Below, one piece after another: positions 26,407 through 32,633 of a stretch of DNA of 32,633 nucleotides. Each line of letters starts with the position of its first letter. Position 1 is the stretch's first letter. Location: the NCBI GenBank assembly GCA_027858795.1, contig JAQICF010000139.1:1-32633 (forward strand). Direction: 5' to 3'. A program made the position numbers and the translations under genes. This DNA is from Candidatus Delongbacteria bacterium. Its GTDB lineage: Bacteria > Delongbacteria > UBA4055. The notes under the pieces are model-generated. The model had not been told where the DNA came from, made no database searches, and saw only the letters and a list, made by a program, of their open reading frames with translations.

Positions 26407-27153
26407 ATGAAAAGAAATAAGATTAAATATTTATTCCTTATCCTTCTGAACATCTTTCTAAGTAGCTGTATGTTATCTTTTGGAGTTAAGGAATATGATA
26501 CAAACACGGTTGAAATAGAAGTTATTGAAAAAACGATTAGAAAAAATTATGAAAAGATCAATTCATTGAAAGCATCTTTCGAATTTTCCTATACAACGAT
26601 TAGAGATCGATTGCAATCCAGTGGATTCCTTTACTTCTCAGGTGAGGATACTTTATATGTGGAAATAAATGGAGCAGTTGGTGAAACTGAAGCTGTATTT
26701 TTTCTTTCAGAAGATTCAATAAAAGCAGTAAATTATATTCAACAAGTCAATATAAATGACAAAGCAAATAAGAACAGCTTTAATCGAGTTACCGGTATTA
26801 ATTTAACTGCTGATAAATTCAGAGAATCACTTTATGGTTATGAAAAGATAACCTCAGATGTTTCAATCGTTAAAAGGGATGAAGTCAGTGTTGAGCTTAA
26901 AAAAATAATCACTCCGAATAAATATAAATTAATTAAGTTAAATAAAAATTTATTGATCGAAGAGATCTATGATTATGAAGATGATAGTTTAATGATTAAA
27001 AAAGAATATGATTATTTTTATAAACAGAATGACACAGTAATACCAAAACGTATCAGAATTAGAACCTATGATCCAAAGAGTAAATTAACGATATTTTATA
27101 ACCGTGTAAACTTAAATAAAGATCATAAAATTGATTTCAGGATGAGCGAATGA
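26407..27153 (+). CDS. Lipoprotein, DUF4292/LolA-like
   Basis: The 248-residue product has a signal peptide with a good lipobox LSSC (Cys21). The mature part looks like the LolA/LolB-like half-barrel of the DUF4292 family: a helix with INSLKASFEFSY, a GFLYFSGEDTLYVEI strand pair, an FFLSEDSIKAVNY pair and C-terminal strands with VIPKRIRIRTYD. Such proteins sit at the outer membrane and may bind lipid. It follows the TPR gene by 5 bases and overlaps porX by 4 (ATGA), so the genes are translationally coupled. The family assignment is by pattern and context. Confidence 0.7.
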   Translation: MKRNKIKYLFLILLNIFLSSCMLSFGVKEYDTNTVEIEVIEKTIRKNYEKINSLKASFEFSYTTIRDRLQSSGFLYFSGEDTLYVEINGAVGETEAVFFLSEDSIKAVNYIQQVNINDKANKNSFNRVTGINLTADKFRESLYGYEKITSDVSIVKRDEVSVELKKIITPNKYKLIKLNKNLLIEEIYDYEDDSLMIKKEYDYFYKQNDTVIPKRIRIRTYDPKSKLTIFYNRVNLNKDHKIDFRMSE

Positions 27154-28703
27154 ATAAGATTCTCTGGGTAGACGATGAAATAGAACTTTTAAAACCTCAT
27201 GTTCTTTACTTAGAAAGAAAAGGTTTTGAAATGACAACAGCCACTAATGGTTATGATGCTGTAAAGTTGGTTAATGAAGTTGATTTTGACCTTGTTATCC
27301 TTGATGAAATGATGATCGGTATGGATGGATTGGAAACGTTAGAAAAGATCAAAGATATTGACAGCGATGTGAAAGCTATAATGTTAACAAAATCAGAGGA
27401 AGAAGGCATTTTCCTTCAAGCAGTAGGAAATATGATAAATGATTATTTAACCAAGCCTGTCAGTCCATTACAACTTTACTTGACAATAAGAAAAAATCTA
27501 GAACAAGAAAATTTAGTTTCTGAAAACATTTCAAAAAGATATATAAAAGATTATAACATTTTAAGAGGAATGATTGATTCAACGAATGATCCTAAAGATT
27601 GGATCGAAATAAACGAAAAAATATCATACTGGGGGATAAAATTAGATGAGATCAACGATCCTAACTTGATTTCGACTTTTAGCGACCTAAAATCAGATGC
27701 AAATAAGATATTTGGAGATTTCATACAAGGGAATTATGAGAATTGGATAAATGGAGAAGGAGACAGACCTACATTCTCTGTTGATATTATTGATAAATAT
27801 ATCTTACCAGATATCAATAAAGAAAAGTTGGCGTTAATAATAATAGACTGTTTCCCATTTGATCAAATGTCGGTTATAGAGGAGACACTAAAAAATAATT
27901 TCTTGATTGATAAGGAATCCTATTATTCTATATTACCAACCTCTACAGAGTTTGCTAGGAATGCAATATTTTCAGGATTATTCCCTGATGAAATAGAAAA
28001 GAATCATTCTGATATTTATTTTGATAATTTTGAAGATGAAGAAAGCAGTAATAGAAATGAAGATATTCTACTTGAAAGACAATTGAGATCCAAAGGCTTT
28101 GATCTAGGTAAAAATCTGAAATATTATAAAATGTATAGAGTTGATGAATTTGCGAAATTTGAGAGTAAAATAGGTGAGATGAAAGATACTAAACTACTTT
28201 CAATAGTAGTGAACATGGTAGATTTTTTAATTCATGATAAAAAGAAGGATGAACTGATAAATGAGATGATGGATAGTGAAAGCTCATACAGAGCCACAAT
28301 CAAAAATTGGTTTCAAAGTTCTCACCTACACAAGATAATTGACAAACTGGGAGATCTTGGTTTTAAAATTATTATTACTACTGATCATGGAGCAAAATTA
28401 ATTAATAAATTCACCAAAATTAAAGGCGATGGACAATCAAGTAGTGGTTTAAGAATGAAGTATGGAAAGAATCTATCAACCTCAAATAAAAAGCAGACAT
28501 TTTTCTGGCAAAAGCCAATTGATTATAAAATGACCAGTTTTTTTAAAGGGAAGAATATCATACTGGCAAAAGAGGATCACTGTTTTGTCTATGAAAAGAA
28601 TTTAGGAGATTTCTTTTCAAAAATTAAAAATACATATCAACATGGTGGGATAAGTTTAGATGAGGTTGTTTTACCGGTATTGATTTTAAATAAAAAGCAA
28701 TAG
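27150..28703 (+). CDS. porX: PorX: response regulator with PglZ (alkaline-phosphatase-superfamily) domain
   Basis: PorX is the response regulator that with PorY controls T9SS genes in Bacteroidota, and its PglZ domain has zinc-dependent phosphodiesterase activity on oligonucleotides. The 517-residue product has a receiver domain (1-120) with D8/D9, phospho-acceptor D52, T80 and K102, a helical linker, and a PglZ domain (about 205-517). Metal-site candidates are D233 (IIIDCF), T264/T266 (LPTSTEFARNAIFSG), D358 and H362 (VDFLIH), D412/H413 (TTDHGA) and the C-terminal QHGGISLDEVVLP. Three T9SS cargo genes and a PorV-like gene in the same window fit its role. It overlaps the upstream lipoprotein gene and lies 12 bases before lpxD. 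No PorY-like kinase is in view. Confidence 0.92.
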   Translation: MNKILWVDDEIELLKPHVLYLERKGFEMTTATNGYDAVKLVNEVDFDLVILDEMMIGMDGLETLEKIKDIDSDVKAIMLTKSEEEGIFLQAVGNMINDYLTKPVSPLQLYLTIRKNLEQENLVSENISKRYIKDYNILRGMIDSTNDPKDWIEINEKISYWGIKLDEINDPNLISTFSDLKSDANKIFGDFIQGNYENWINGEGDRPTFSVDIIDKYILPDINKEKLALIIIDCFPFDQMSVIEETLKNNFLIDKESYYSILPTSTEFARNAIFSGLFPDEIEKNHSDIYFDNFEDEESSNRNEDILLERQLRSKGFDLGKNLKYYKMYRVDEFAKFESKIGEMKDTKLLSIVVNMVDFLIHDKKKDELINEMMDSESSYRATIKNWFQSSHLHKIIDKLGDLGFKIIITTDHGAKLINKFTKIKGDGQSSSGLRMKYGKNLSTSNKKQTFFWQKPIDYKMTSFFKGKNIILAKEDHCFVYEKNLGDFFSKIKNTYQHGGISLDEVVLPVLILNKKQ

Positions 28704-28715
28704 GAGAAAATAATT

Positions 28716-29729
28716 ATGTCAATTAGTATCAATAAGATCGCAGAAATCATTAATGCTGAAGTTTTGAATAATAAAGAGATTGAAATAAAGAATGTCAATA
28801 AGATAGATGAGGCTGTAGAATATGATATTACTTTCCTGCATAATGAAAAATATTTTTCTCAGATAAATACAACAAAAGCTTCCGCTGCTATTGTTCCAAA
28901 AGATTTCTCAACAGACAGAGATATAATTTTATTAAGAGTAGATGACCCATATGTATCTTTTATTAAAATTATGTATGAATTCTATCCTTTAGAGCCAGTT
29001 GCTAAACAAGGAATAAACAAGATGACTTCAATTGATGAGTCTACTATTATTGGAGAAAACCCATCTATAGATCCATTTGTTGTTATAGGTAAAGAAACAA
29101 AAATCGGGAAGAATATTCAAATCCAATCAAATGTCACAATCGGTCATAATGTCCGAATCGGTGATAACGTAATTATTTATTCAAATGTTAGTATCAGAGA
29201 AGGTTGTATTCTCGGAAATAATGTGATACTTCAAAATGGAGCTATCATTGGAAGTGATGGTTTTGGTTTTGCTCCGGGTCAGGGAAGTTATGAAAAAATA
29301 CCTCAAGTCGGCAATGTTATCTTGGAAGATAATGTTGAAATTGGTGCTAATACTGTTGTGGACAGATCTACAATGGGTTCTACGATCGTTCGTAGTGGGA
29401 CTAAATTAGACAACTTGATCCAGGTAGGGCATAATGTGGAAATAGGTAAAAATGTTGTTATTGCCGGTCAAACAGGGATCGCAGGAAGTACAAAGATCGG
29501 TGATAATTGCATGATCAGTGGGCAGGTAGGTTTTGTAGGTCATCTTAAAGTTGGTAAAGGTGTTATGATAGGTGCTCAGGCAGGTATTGTTGGGAACATT
29601 AAAGACGGTAGTGTTATTACGGGAACACCGGCAAGAGATCTAAGAAAAATGAGAAAGATCGATGCAGCACTAGGTAGATTACCTGATTTGATTTACAAAG
29701 TAAGAGATTTAGAAAAAAAGCTGAAGTAG
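28716..29729 (+). CDS. lpxD: UDP-3-O-acylglucosamine N-acyltransferase LpxD
   Basis: LpxD adds the second acyl chain to UDP-3-O-acylglucosamine in lipid A synthesis, using acyl-ACP in the cytoplasm. The 337-residue length matches the usual 340. An N-terminal uridine-binding domain (1-100, with FLHNEKYF and ASAAIVPKDF) is followed by left-handed beta-helix hexapeptide repeats (about 105-300; many I-G-x-N-V turns). The catalytic His239 lies in LIQVGHNVEIG, at the same number as in E. coli. DGFGFAP and ANTVVDRSTMG are family signatures. A short C-terminal helix completes it. It has an AGGAG site, follows porX by 12 bases and ends the operon. It implies a lipid A-bearing outer membrane. Confidence 0.96.
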   Translation: MSISINKIAEIINAEVLNNKEIEIKNVNKIDEAVEYDITFLHNEKYFSQINTTKASAAIVPKDFSTDRDIILLRVDDPYVSFIKIMYEFYPLEPVAKQGINKMTSIDESTIIGENPSIDPFVVIGKETKIGKNIQIQSNVTIGHNVRIGDNVIIYSNVSIREGCILGNNVILQNGAIIGSDGFGFAPGQGSYEKIPQVGNVILEDNVEIGANTVVDRSTMGSTIVRSGTKLDNLIQVGHNVEIGKNVVIAGQTGIAGSTKIGDNCMISGQVGFVGHLKVGKGVMIGAQAGIVGNIKDGSVITGTPARDLRKMRKIDAALGRLPDLIYKVRDLEKKLK

Positions 29730-29750
29730 AGACGTTGCATAGCAACGTCT
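29730..29750. repeat. Palindromic repeat of the AGACG/CGTCT family at the convergent lpxD/yjbQ junction
   Basis: Arms AGACGTTGC (29730-29738) and GCAACGTCT (29742-29750) pair perfectly around ATA. It starts at the base after the lpxD stop and sits in the 27-base gap between convergent genes. Flanking GTAG and TAC extend the symmetry. It could help end transcription, but there is no T-run. Confidence 0.7.
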
Positions 29751-29756
29751 ATACAA

Positions 29757-30173
29757 TTATTCCCCGATGATCTTTACAAGAACTCTTTTACGACGTTTAC
29801 CGTCAAATTCACCATAGAATATTCTTTCCCACGGACCAAAATCTAGTTGTCCTTCAGTTATGGCACAAACAACTTCACGTCCCATAATTTGTCTTTTCAT
29901 GTGAGCATCAGCATTGTCTTCATAGCCATTGTGTTTATACTGAGAATGTGGTTTCTCAGGTGCAAGTTTTTCCAGCCAGACTTCATAGTCCTGATGAAGC
30001 CCTGATTCATCGTCATTGATGAAAACTGAAGCTGTAATATGCATAGCATTAACAAGCACAAATCCTTCTTTAATACCACTTGCATCTATGCAGCTCTGAA
30101 CATCATGAGTTATATTTATCAATTCTCTTCTTTGTGTAGTATTGAACCAAAGTTCTTTTCTGTATGACTTCAT
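29757..30173 (-). CDS. YjbQ/UPF0047 family protein
   Basis: This 138-residue protein matches the compact YjbQ family, often annotated as secondary thiamine-phosphate synthase because some members have weak activity of that kind; the physiological role is unsettled. Recognisable family motifs are the start [33 protein letters not shown], the [12 protein letters not shown] segment with conserved His, and the C-terminal [26 protein letters not shown] region (read in parts). Catalytic or metal-binding His are probably those in MHITAS and DAHMK. A GAGG site lies upstream of the ATG. No thiamine genes or TPP riboswitch are nearby. Confidence 0.9.
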   Translation of the reverse strand: MKSYRKELWFNTTQRRELINITHDVQSCIDASGIKEGFVLVNAMHITASVFINDDESGLHQDYEVWLEKLAPEKPHSQYKHNGYEDNADAHMKRQIMGREVVCAITEGQLDFGPWERIFYGEFDGKRRKRVLVKIIGE

Positions 30174-30230
30174 AAATAACCTCTATGTAATATTTAATGA
30201 ATATCAGGAGTTAAAATAAGTAATTTTGTC

Positions 30231-30317
30231 ATGCTGAATTTATTTCAGCATCTATCTCTTTAATTGTTTTAGACCCTGAAATACTGAAATAAATTCAGCA
30301 TAAATCAAGTTCAGGGT
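30231..30317. repeat. Palindromic repeats, one nested inside another
   Basis: The first unit has arms ATGCTGAA (30231-30238) and TTCAGCAT (30244-30251). A second has outer arms ACCCTGAA (30273-30280) and TTCAGGGT (30310-30317), with inner arms CTGAA/TTCAG (30284-30288, 30294-30298), as if one unit lies within another. Flanking GTCAT and GTGAC match the unit at 12482-12505. It fills much of the gap between the yjbQ-like and PorV-like genes. Confidence 0.65.
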
Positions 30318-30366
30318 GACGGTACATTTAATTGTAAATTGTCCATTGTCTATTATCAATTGTTTG

Positions 30367-31482
30367 TTAATCTTCCATGCGCATTAGCCAGTTAACCGAT
30401 AAGCTGTATGAATTTATATTGTCATAATCAATCAAGTCAGAATCATTGCTTTCAGGATATTTCATATTCGCATAGTCAAATTTAATATTCAAAGGGATCT
30501 TACTTCCGTAAAATCTGTAAAGTGGAATATTTAAACCAAAACCGTAAGTAAACTCTTCAATGTATTCGTATACTTTGTAATTTATTTCTCCAAACTCTGG
30601 ATCAGCAGGATTGTCATAGTAGATAGTTTCGTCTTTGTCATTTACTTTATCCCAGTAATATCCGCATCTTAAAGATACTATCTCAGCAACAAGTAACTCA
30701 GATCCGAATTTCATTCCTGAATGGTAGTCTGAGTCCCACATTTTCTGGTATTCACCTGTAAAAGTGAATAATACACTATTTATGTGTGGAATTATCGTAC
30801 CAACTCTTGGAATAAATGAAAAGTTAACACCGGTATTCATAATTCTAGGTAACTTATAATTTCCAATATCTGCTGAAAAAACGTTGATAAAAGAAATTCC
30901 GATGCTTGTTCGTTGTCTAAAATTTCTATTTCTTGTTACTGCAACGATCTGATGTATACCAACATCCATATCATAACCCTTAAGCACTTTTTGATTAAAT
31001 AAAGAATCAATTTCATTTGTGCTTACATACTTACCACTAACCCCTATGCTAAATGCACGGTTAGGACTTAACGAGATAGTTAATTTATAATCATTACTTT
31101 CTGGATTATCAAGCACAATATTAGCAGGCAGAACATAATCTAGTTTTTCGCTTTGGTAATTGTACAAACTAAATCCAAAGGAAAGTTTTTTCTTTAAAGA
31201 GAATCCAATCCCAATAAATGAAAATTGAGAATCATCCATCATTGAGTAAGGAGATACTATTGACGATGATACAGAAACTCCATTGATAGTTGATATATGT
31301 GCAGGATTGTAGAATACAGAAAACATTTCATCAGGAACTACTACACCGCATCGACCCATTGATTCTATTTTAGCACTGGGTTGTCTGTCTACATAGAGCT
31401 TATCAAAGAATTCATTATCATCAATATTTTGAGAAAAGAGTAAAGAATTAAAAGTTATTATTAAAATTAAGAGCTTTTTCAT
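30367..31482 (-). CDS. PorV/UPF0164-like outer membrane beta-barrel protein
   Basis: The 371-residue product has a signal peptide (MKKLLILIITFNSLLFSQ). The mature start (KIESMGRCGVVVPDEMFSVFYNPAHIS) is the pattern of PorV/PorQ and UPF0164 barrels: a G-rich strand, then a short helix with NPA. Alternating hydrophobic strands follow to the end, closing with YSLSVNWLMRM. Such barrels act in T9SS cargo handling or as lipid/aromatic-substrate channels; here a T9SS link is suggested by the cargo genes and porX. Which subfamily it belongs to cannot be told. An AAGGA site sits about 9 bases before the ATG. It follows the nitrilase gene by 30 bases, so both are probably in one transcript. Confidence 0.75.
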   Translation of the reverse strand: MKKLLILIITFNSLLFSQNIDDNEFFDKLYVDRQPSAKIESMGRCGVVVPDEMFSVFYNPAHISTINGVSVSSSIVSPYSMMDDSQFSFIGIGFSLKKKLSFGFSLYNYQSEKLDYVLPANIVLDNPESNDYKLTISLSPNRAFSIGVSGKYVSTNEIDSLFNQKVLKGYDMDVGIHQIVAVTRNRNFRQRTSIGISFINVFSADIGNYKLPRIMNTGVNFSFIPRVGTIIPHINSVLFTFTGEYQKMWDSDYHSGMKFGSELLVAEIVSLRCGYYWDKVNDKDETIYYDNPADPEFGEINYKVYEYIEEFTYGFGLNIPLYRFYGSKIPLNIKFDYANMKYPESNDSDLIDYDNINSYSLSVNWLMRMED

Positions 31483-31512
31483 TAATTTAGTTCCTTTTGT
31501 TTTGTTTTGAAT

Positions 31513-32295
31513 TTAAAATAGATCTAGGGCTGAATCTTCCGGAATAAACACATCATCAGAGTTATAATAGATTATCCCAGGTTTAAAAACATAAAGATGT
31601 TTTTCAACAATACCAAGTTCATCCAGAACCCAACCACCTCCAAAAGTTTTATATCCTTTGGAGTTGATGAGTCCATTGATCATGAAAGTTCGTTTTCCGA
31701 TCATCTGTAATCTTTCCCGGTACTTTTCAAATTCTTCTTCCCACCAATATGCTTTAAACTTAGGATATGAATCTCTGAGCATAGGGTAGATAAGAAATTC
31801 AGCATCAATATTCTTTGCCTGTTCGACAAGATCATCATCAAAAAGGTCTCCGCAAAGCAATATAGTAAAAGTTCCGATCTTAGTATCAATCCTTTTTAGT
31901 TCGGCCCCGTGACCATAAAAGTTCGGGCTAACTGCAGGTCCATGCCATCCCCGGGATATTCTTCTATACGTATCAACTGTGAGAGTGTTACTATGAATTA
32001 CGATGCAAGAATCATATAACTTATCATCATAAATTTCTAAAAACCCTAATACTACAATAATATCCAACTCTCTTGCAAGTTCACGAATAGTTAAGATCTC
32101 AGTAGATCTAATTGTAAGGCCTAATTTTATATCATGCTCTGGTTTGTCATTATTCCTTAAACCTGTAACACAATCTTCCGGAAATATGATCATGTCAGCA
32201 TTATTAGATGCTGCTGTGTTGATAAGTTGCATAATTGTCTTAATGTTTTTAGGAATACTATCGGTTATTTCGAAATTTGCTAAGGCTATTTTCAT
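31513..32295 (-). CDS. Carbon-nitrogen hydrolase (nitrilase superfamily), atypical catalytic Lys position
   Basis: This 260-residue protein has the alpha-beta-beta-alpha fold of nitrilase-superfamily amidases. Catalytic Glu40 lies in MIIFPEDC and nucleophile Cys148 in ILLCGDLF. The third triad member, a Lys normally in a YRKxHL-like segment, is not seen: the region reads TYRRISRGWHG, with Arg111/Arg112 at the expected place. It may therefore use another Lys or be inactive. Later strands (GGGWVLDELGIVEKHL) match the family C-terminal sheet. The substrate is unknown. An AAGGAT site precedes the ATG. It is probably co-transcribed with the PorV-like gene downstream. Confidence 0.85.
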   Translation of the reverse strand: MKIALANFEITDSIPKNIKTIMQLINTAASNNADMIIFPEDCVTGLRNNDKPEHDIKLGLTIRSTEILTIRELARELDIIVVLGFLEIYDDKLYDSCIVIHSNTLTVDTYRRISRGWHGPAVSPNFYGHGAELKRIDTKIGTFTILLCGDLFDDDLVEQAKNIDAEFLIYPMLRDSYPKFKAYWWEEEFEKYRERLQMIGKRTFMINGLINSKGYKTFGGGWVLDELGIVEKHLYVFKPGIIYYNSDDVFIPEDSALDLF

Positions 32296-32423
32296 ATTTT
32301 GATCCTTTTTAAATTATACAGAATACATTCCTGCATTCTATATATAAATATAGTTTTAAAAGGTTAATAAGGCAAAAGTAAAAGTAAAGAATTATAGCAT
32401 GTCATATAATTCATCTTGATTAA

Positions 32424-32449
32424 AAAAAGCCCCGAATCTGGGGCTTTTT
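32424..32449 (-). terminator. Terminator of the partial propeller gene (symmetrical, may work in both directions)
   Basis: Arms AAAAAGCCCC (32424-32433) and GGGGCTTTTT (32440-32449) pair perfectly around GAATCT. Read on the minus strand the hairpin ends in a T-run and lies about 50 bases past the stop at 32501. Confidence 0.85.
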
Positions 32450-32500
32450 GGGTGTGTTTTTTGTAAGGAAAGCAGGTCTGCGTTCCCTACAAACTTAAAT

Positions 32501-32633
32501 TTACTCTTCAACATACGTATATAGATTCCATCCTTGGAATTCAAAAGTTCCACCACCAACTGCAAAACCATGTTTTGCATCAGTAAAGTTTAAATCCTGC
32601 ATACCCCACATACTGGTAGTTCCCGAAACAGGA
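32501..32633 (-). CDS. 3' end of a Ycf48-like beta-propeller protein (partial)
   Basis: Only the last 44 codons are in the window; the gene enters from the right edge and stops with TAA at 32501-32503. The readable piece includes SMWGMQDLNFTDAKHGFAVG followed by GGTFEFQGWNLYTYVEE. The pattern W-x(n)-FTDxxHGFAVG is typical of the last blade of Ycf48/BNR-type propellers. No T9SS sorting domain is present at this C-terminus, so if exported it uses another signal. Confidence 0.7.
   Translation of the reverse strand, partial: PVSGTTSMWGMQDLNFTDAKHGFAVGGGTFEFQGWNLYTYVEE

Noticed and set aside
29757..30250. TPP riboswitch upstream of the YjbQ-family gene
   Set aside because: No CUGAGA-type core or suitable structure was seen; the upstream gap consists of dispersed palindromes.
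30367..32295. Long reading frames opposite or out of frame within real genes, such as those inside clpB, polA and the cyclase gene
   Set aside because: They lack ribosome binding sites and protein-like composition, and overlap genes with clear family matches; they arise from the AT-rich codon pattern.
32392..32580. A 62-codon minus-strand frame at the right edge
   Set aside because: It runs through the terminator at 32424-32449 and overlaps the better-supported propeller frame ending at 32501.

Overview
The window is an AT-rich stretch of bacterial chromosome, very probably from an FCB-superphylum lineage (Bacteroidota relatives such as Delongbacteria or Cloacimonadota). The evidence is three secreted proteins ending in type IX secretion (T9SS) C-terminal sorting domains with a YPNPFN core, a PorX-type response regulator, a PorV-like outer membrane protein, LpxD (a Gram-negative envelope enzyme), and a short primary sigma factor whose region 2 resembles the Bacteroidota type. 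Several genes nevertheless have strong GGAGG-type ribosome binding sites, unlike typical Bacteroidota. The lineage is an inference; no rRNA, tRNA, CRISPR array, transposase or integrase was seen.

Layout. 1-6130: two T9SS cargo genes, a repeat protein and a 1262-residue metalloprotease/beta-helix fusion, lying between two outward-extending copies of an inverted dispersed repeat. 6478-11940: a stress cluster, clpB, an HtrA/Do protease, the primary sigma factor gene and a small membrane coiled-coil protein. It is preceded by a consensus sigma-54 promoter and ends in a terminator. 11807-15147: minus-strand genes for an RluA-type pseudouridine synthase, a sugar-nucleotide epimerase, a GT8 glycosyltransferase and RuvX. 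15357-17560: a third T9SS cargo with a terminator. 17654-20344: DNA polymerase I with a degenerate proofreading domain.

20468-29729 looks like one plus-strand operon: a large class III cyclase with the same architecture as animal soluble adenylyl cyclase (two cyclase domains, ATPase, TPR), an AMIN-like lipoprotein, an exported TPR protein, a LolA/DUF4292-like lipoprotein, PorX and LpxD. It joins cyclic-nucleotide signalling, T9SS control and outer-membrane biogenesis. 29757-32633 holds minus-strand genes: a YjbQ-family protein, a PorV-like barrel, a nitrilase-superfamily amidohydrolase and the 3' end of a Ycf48-like propeller gene.

The intergenic DNA is rich in dispersed palindromes. Two families change their stem bases in a compensatory way between copies, which points to selection for hairpin structure. 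The most interesting items are the sAC-like cyclase with its bicarbonate-site residues conserved, the sigma-54 promoter ahead of clpB-htrA-rpoD, the covarying palindromes, the exonuclease-dead Pol I, and the TPR gene whose signal peptide is encoded upstream of its first ATG with AUC where a start codon is expected.
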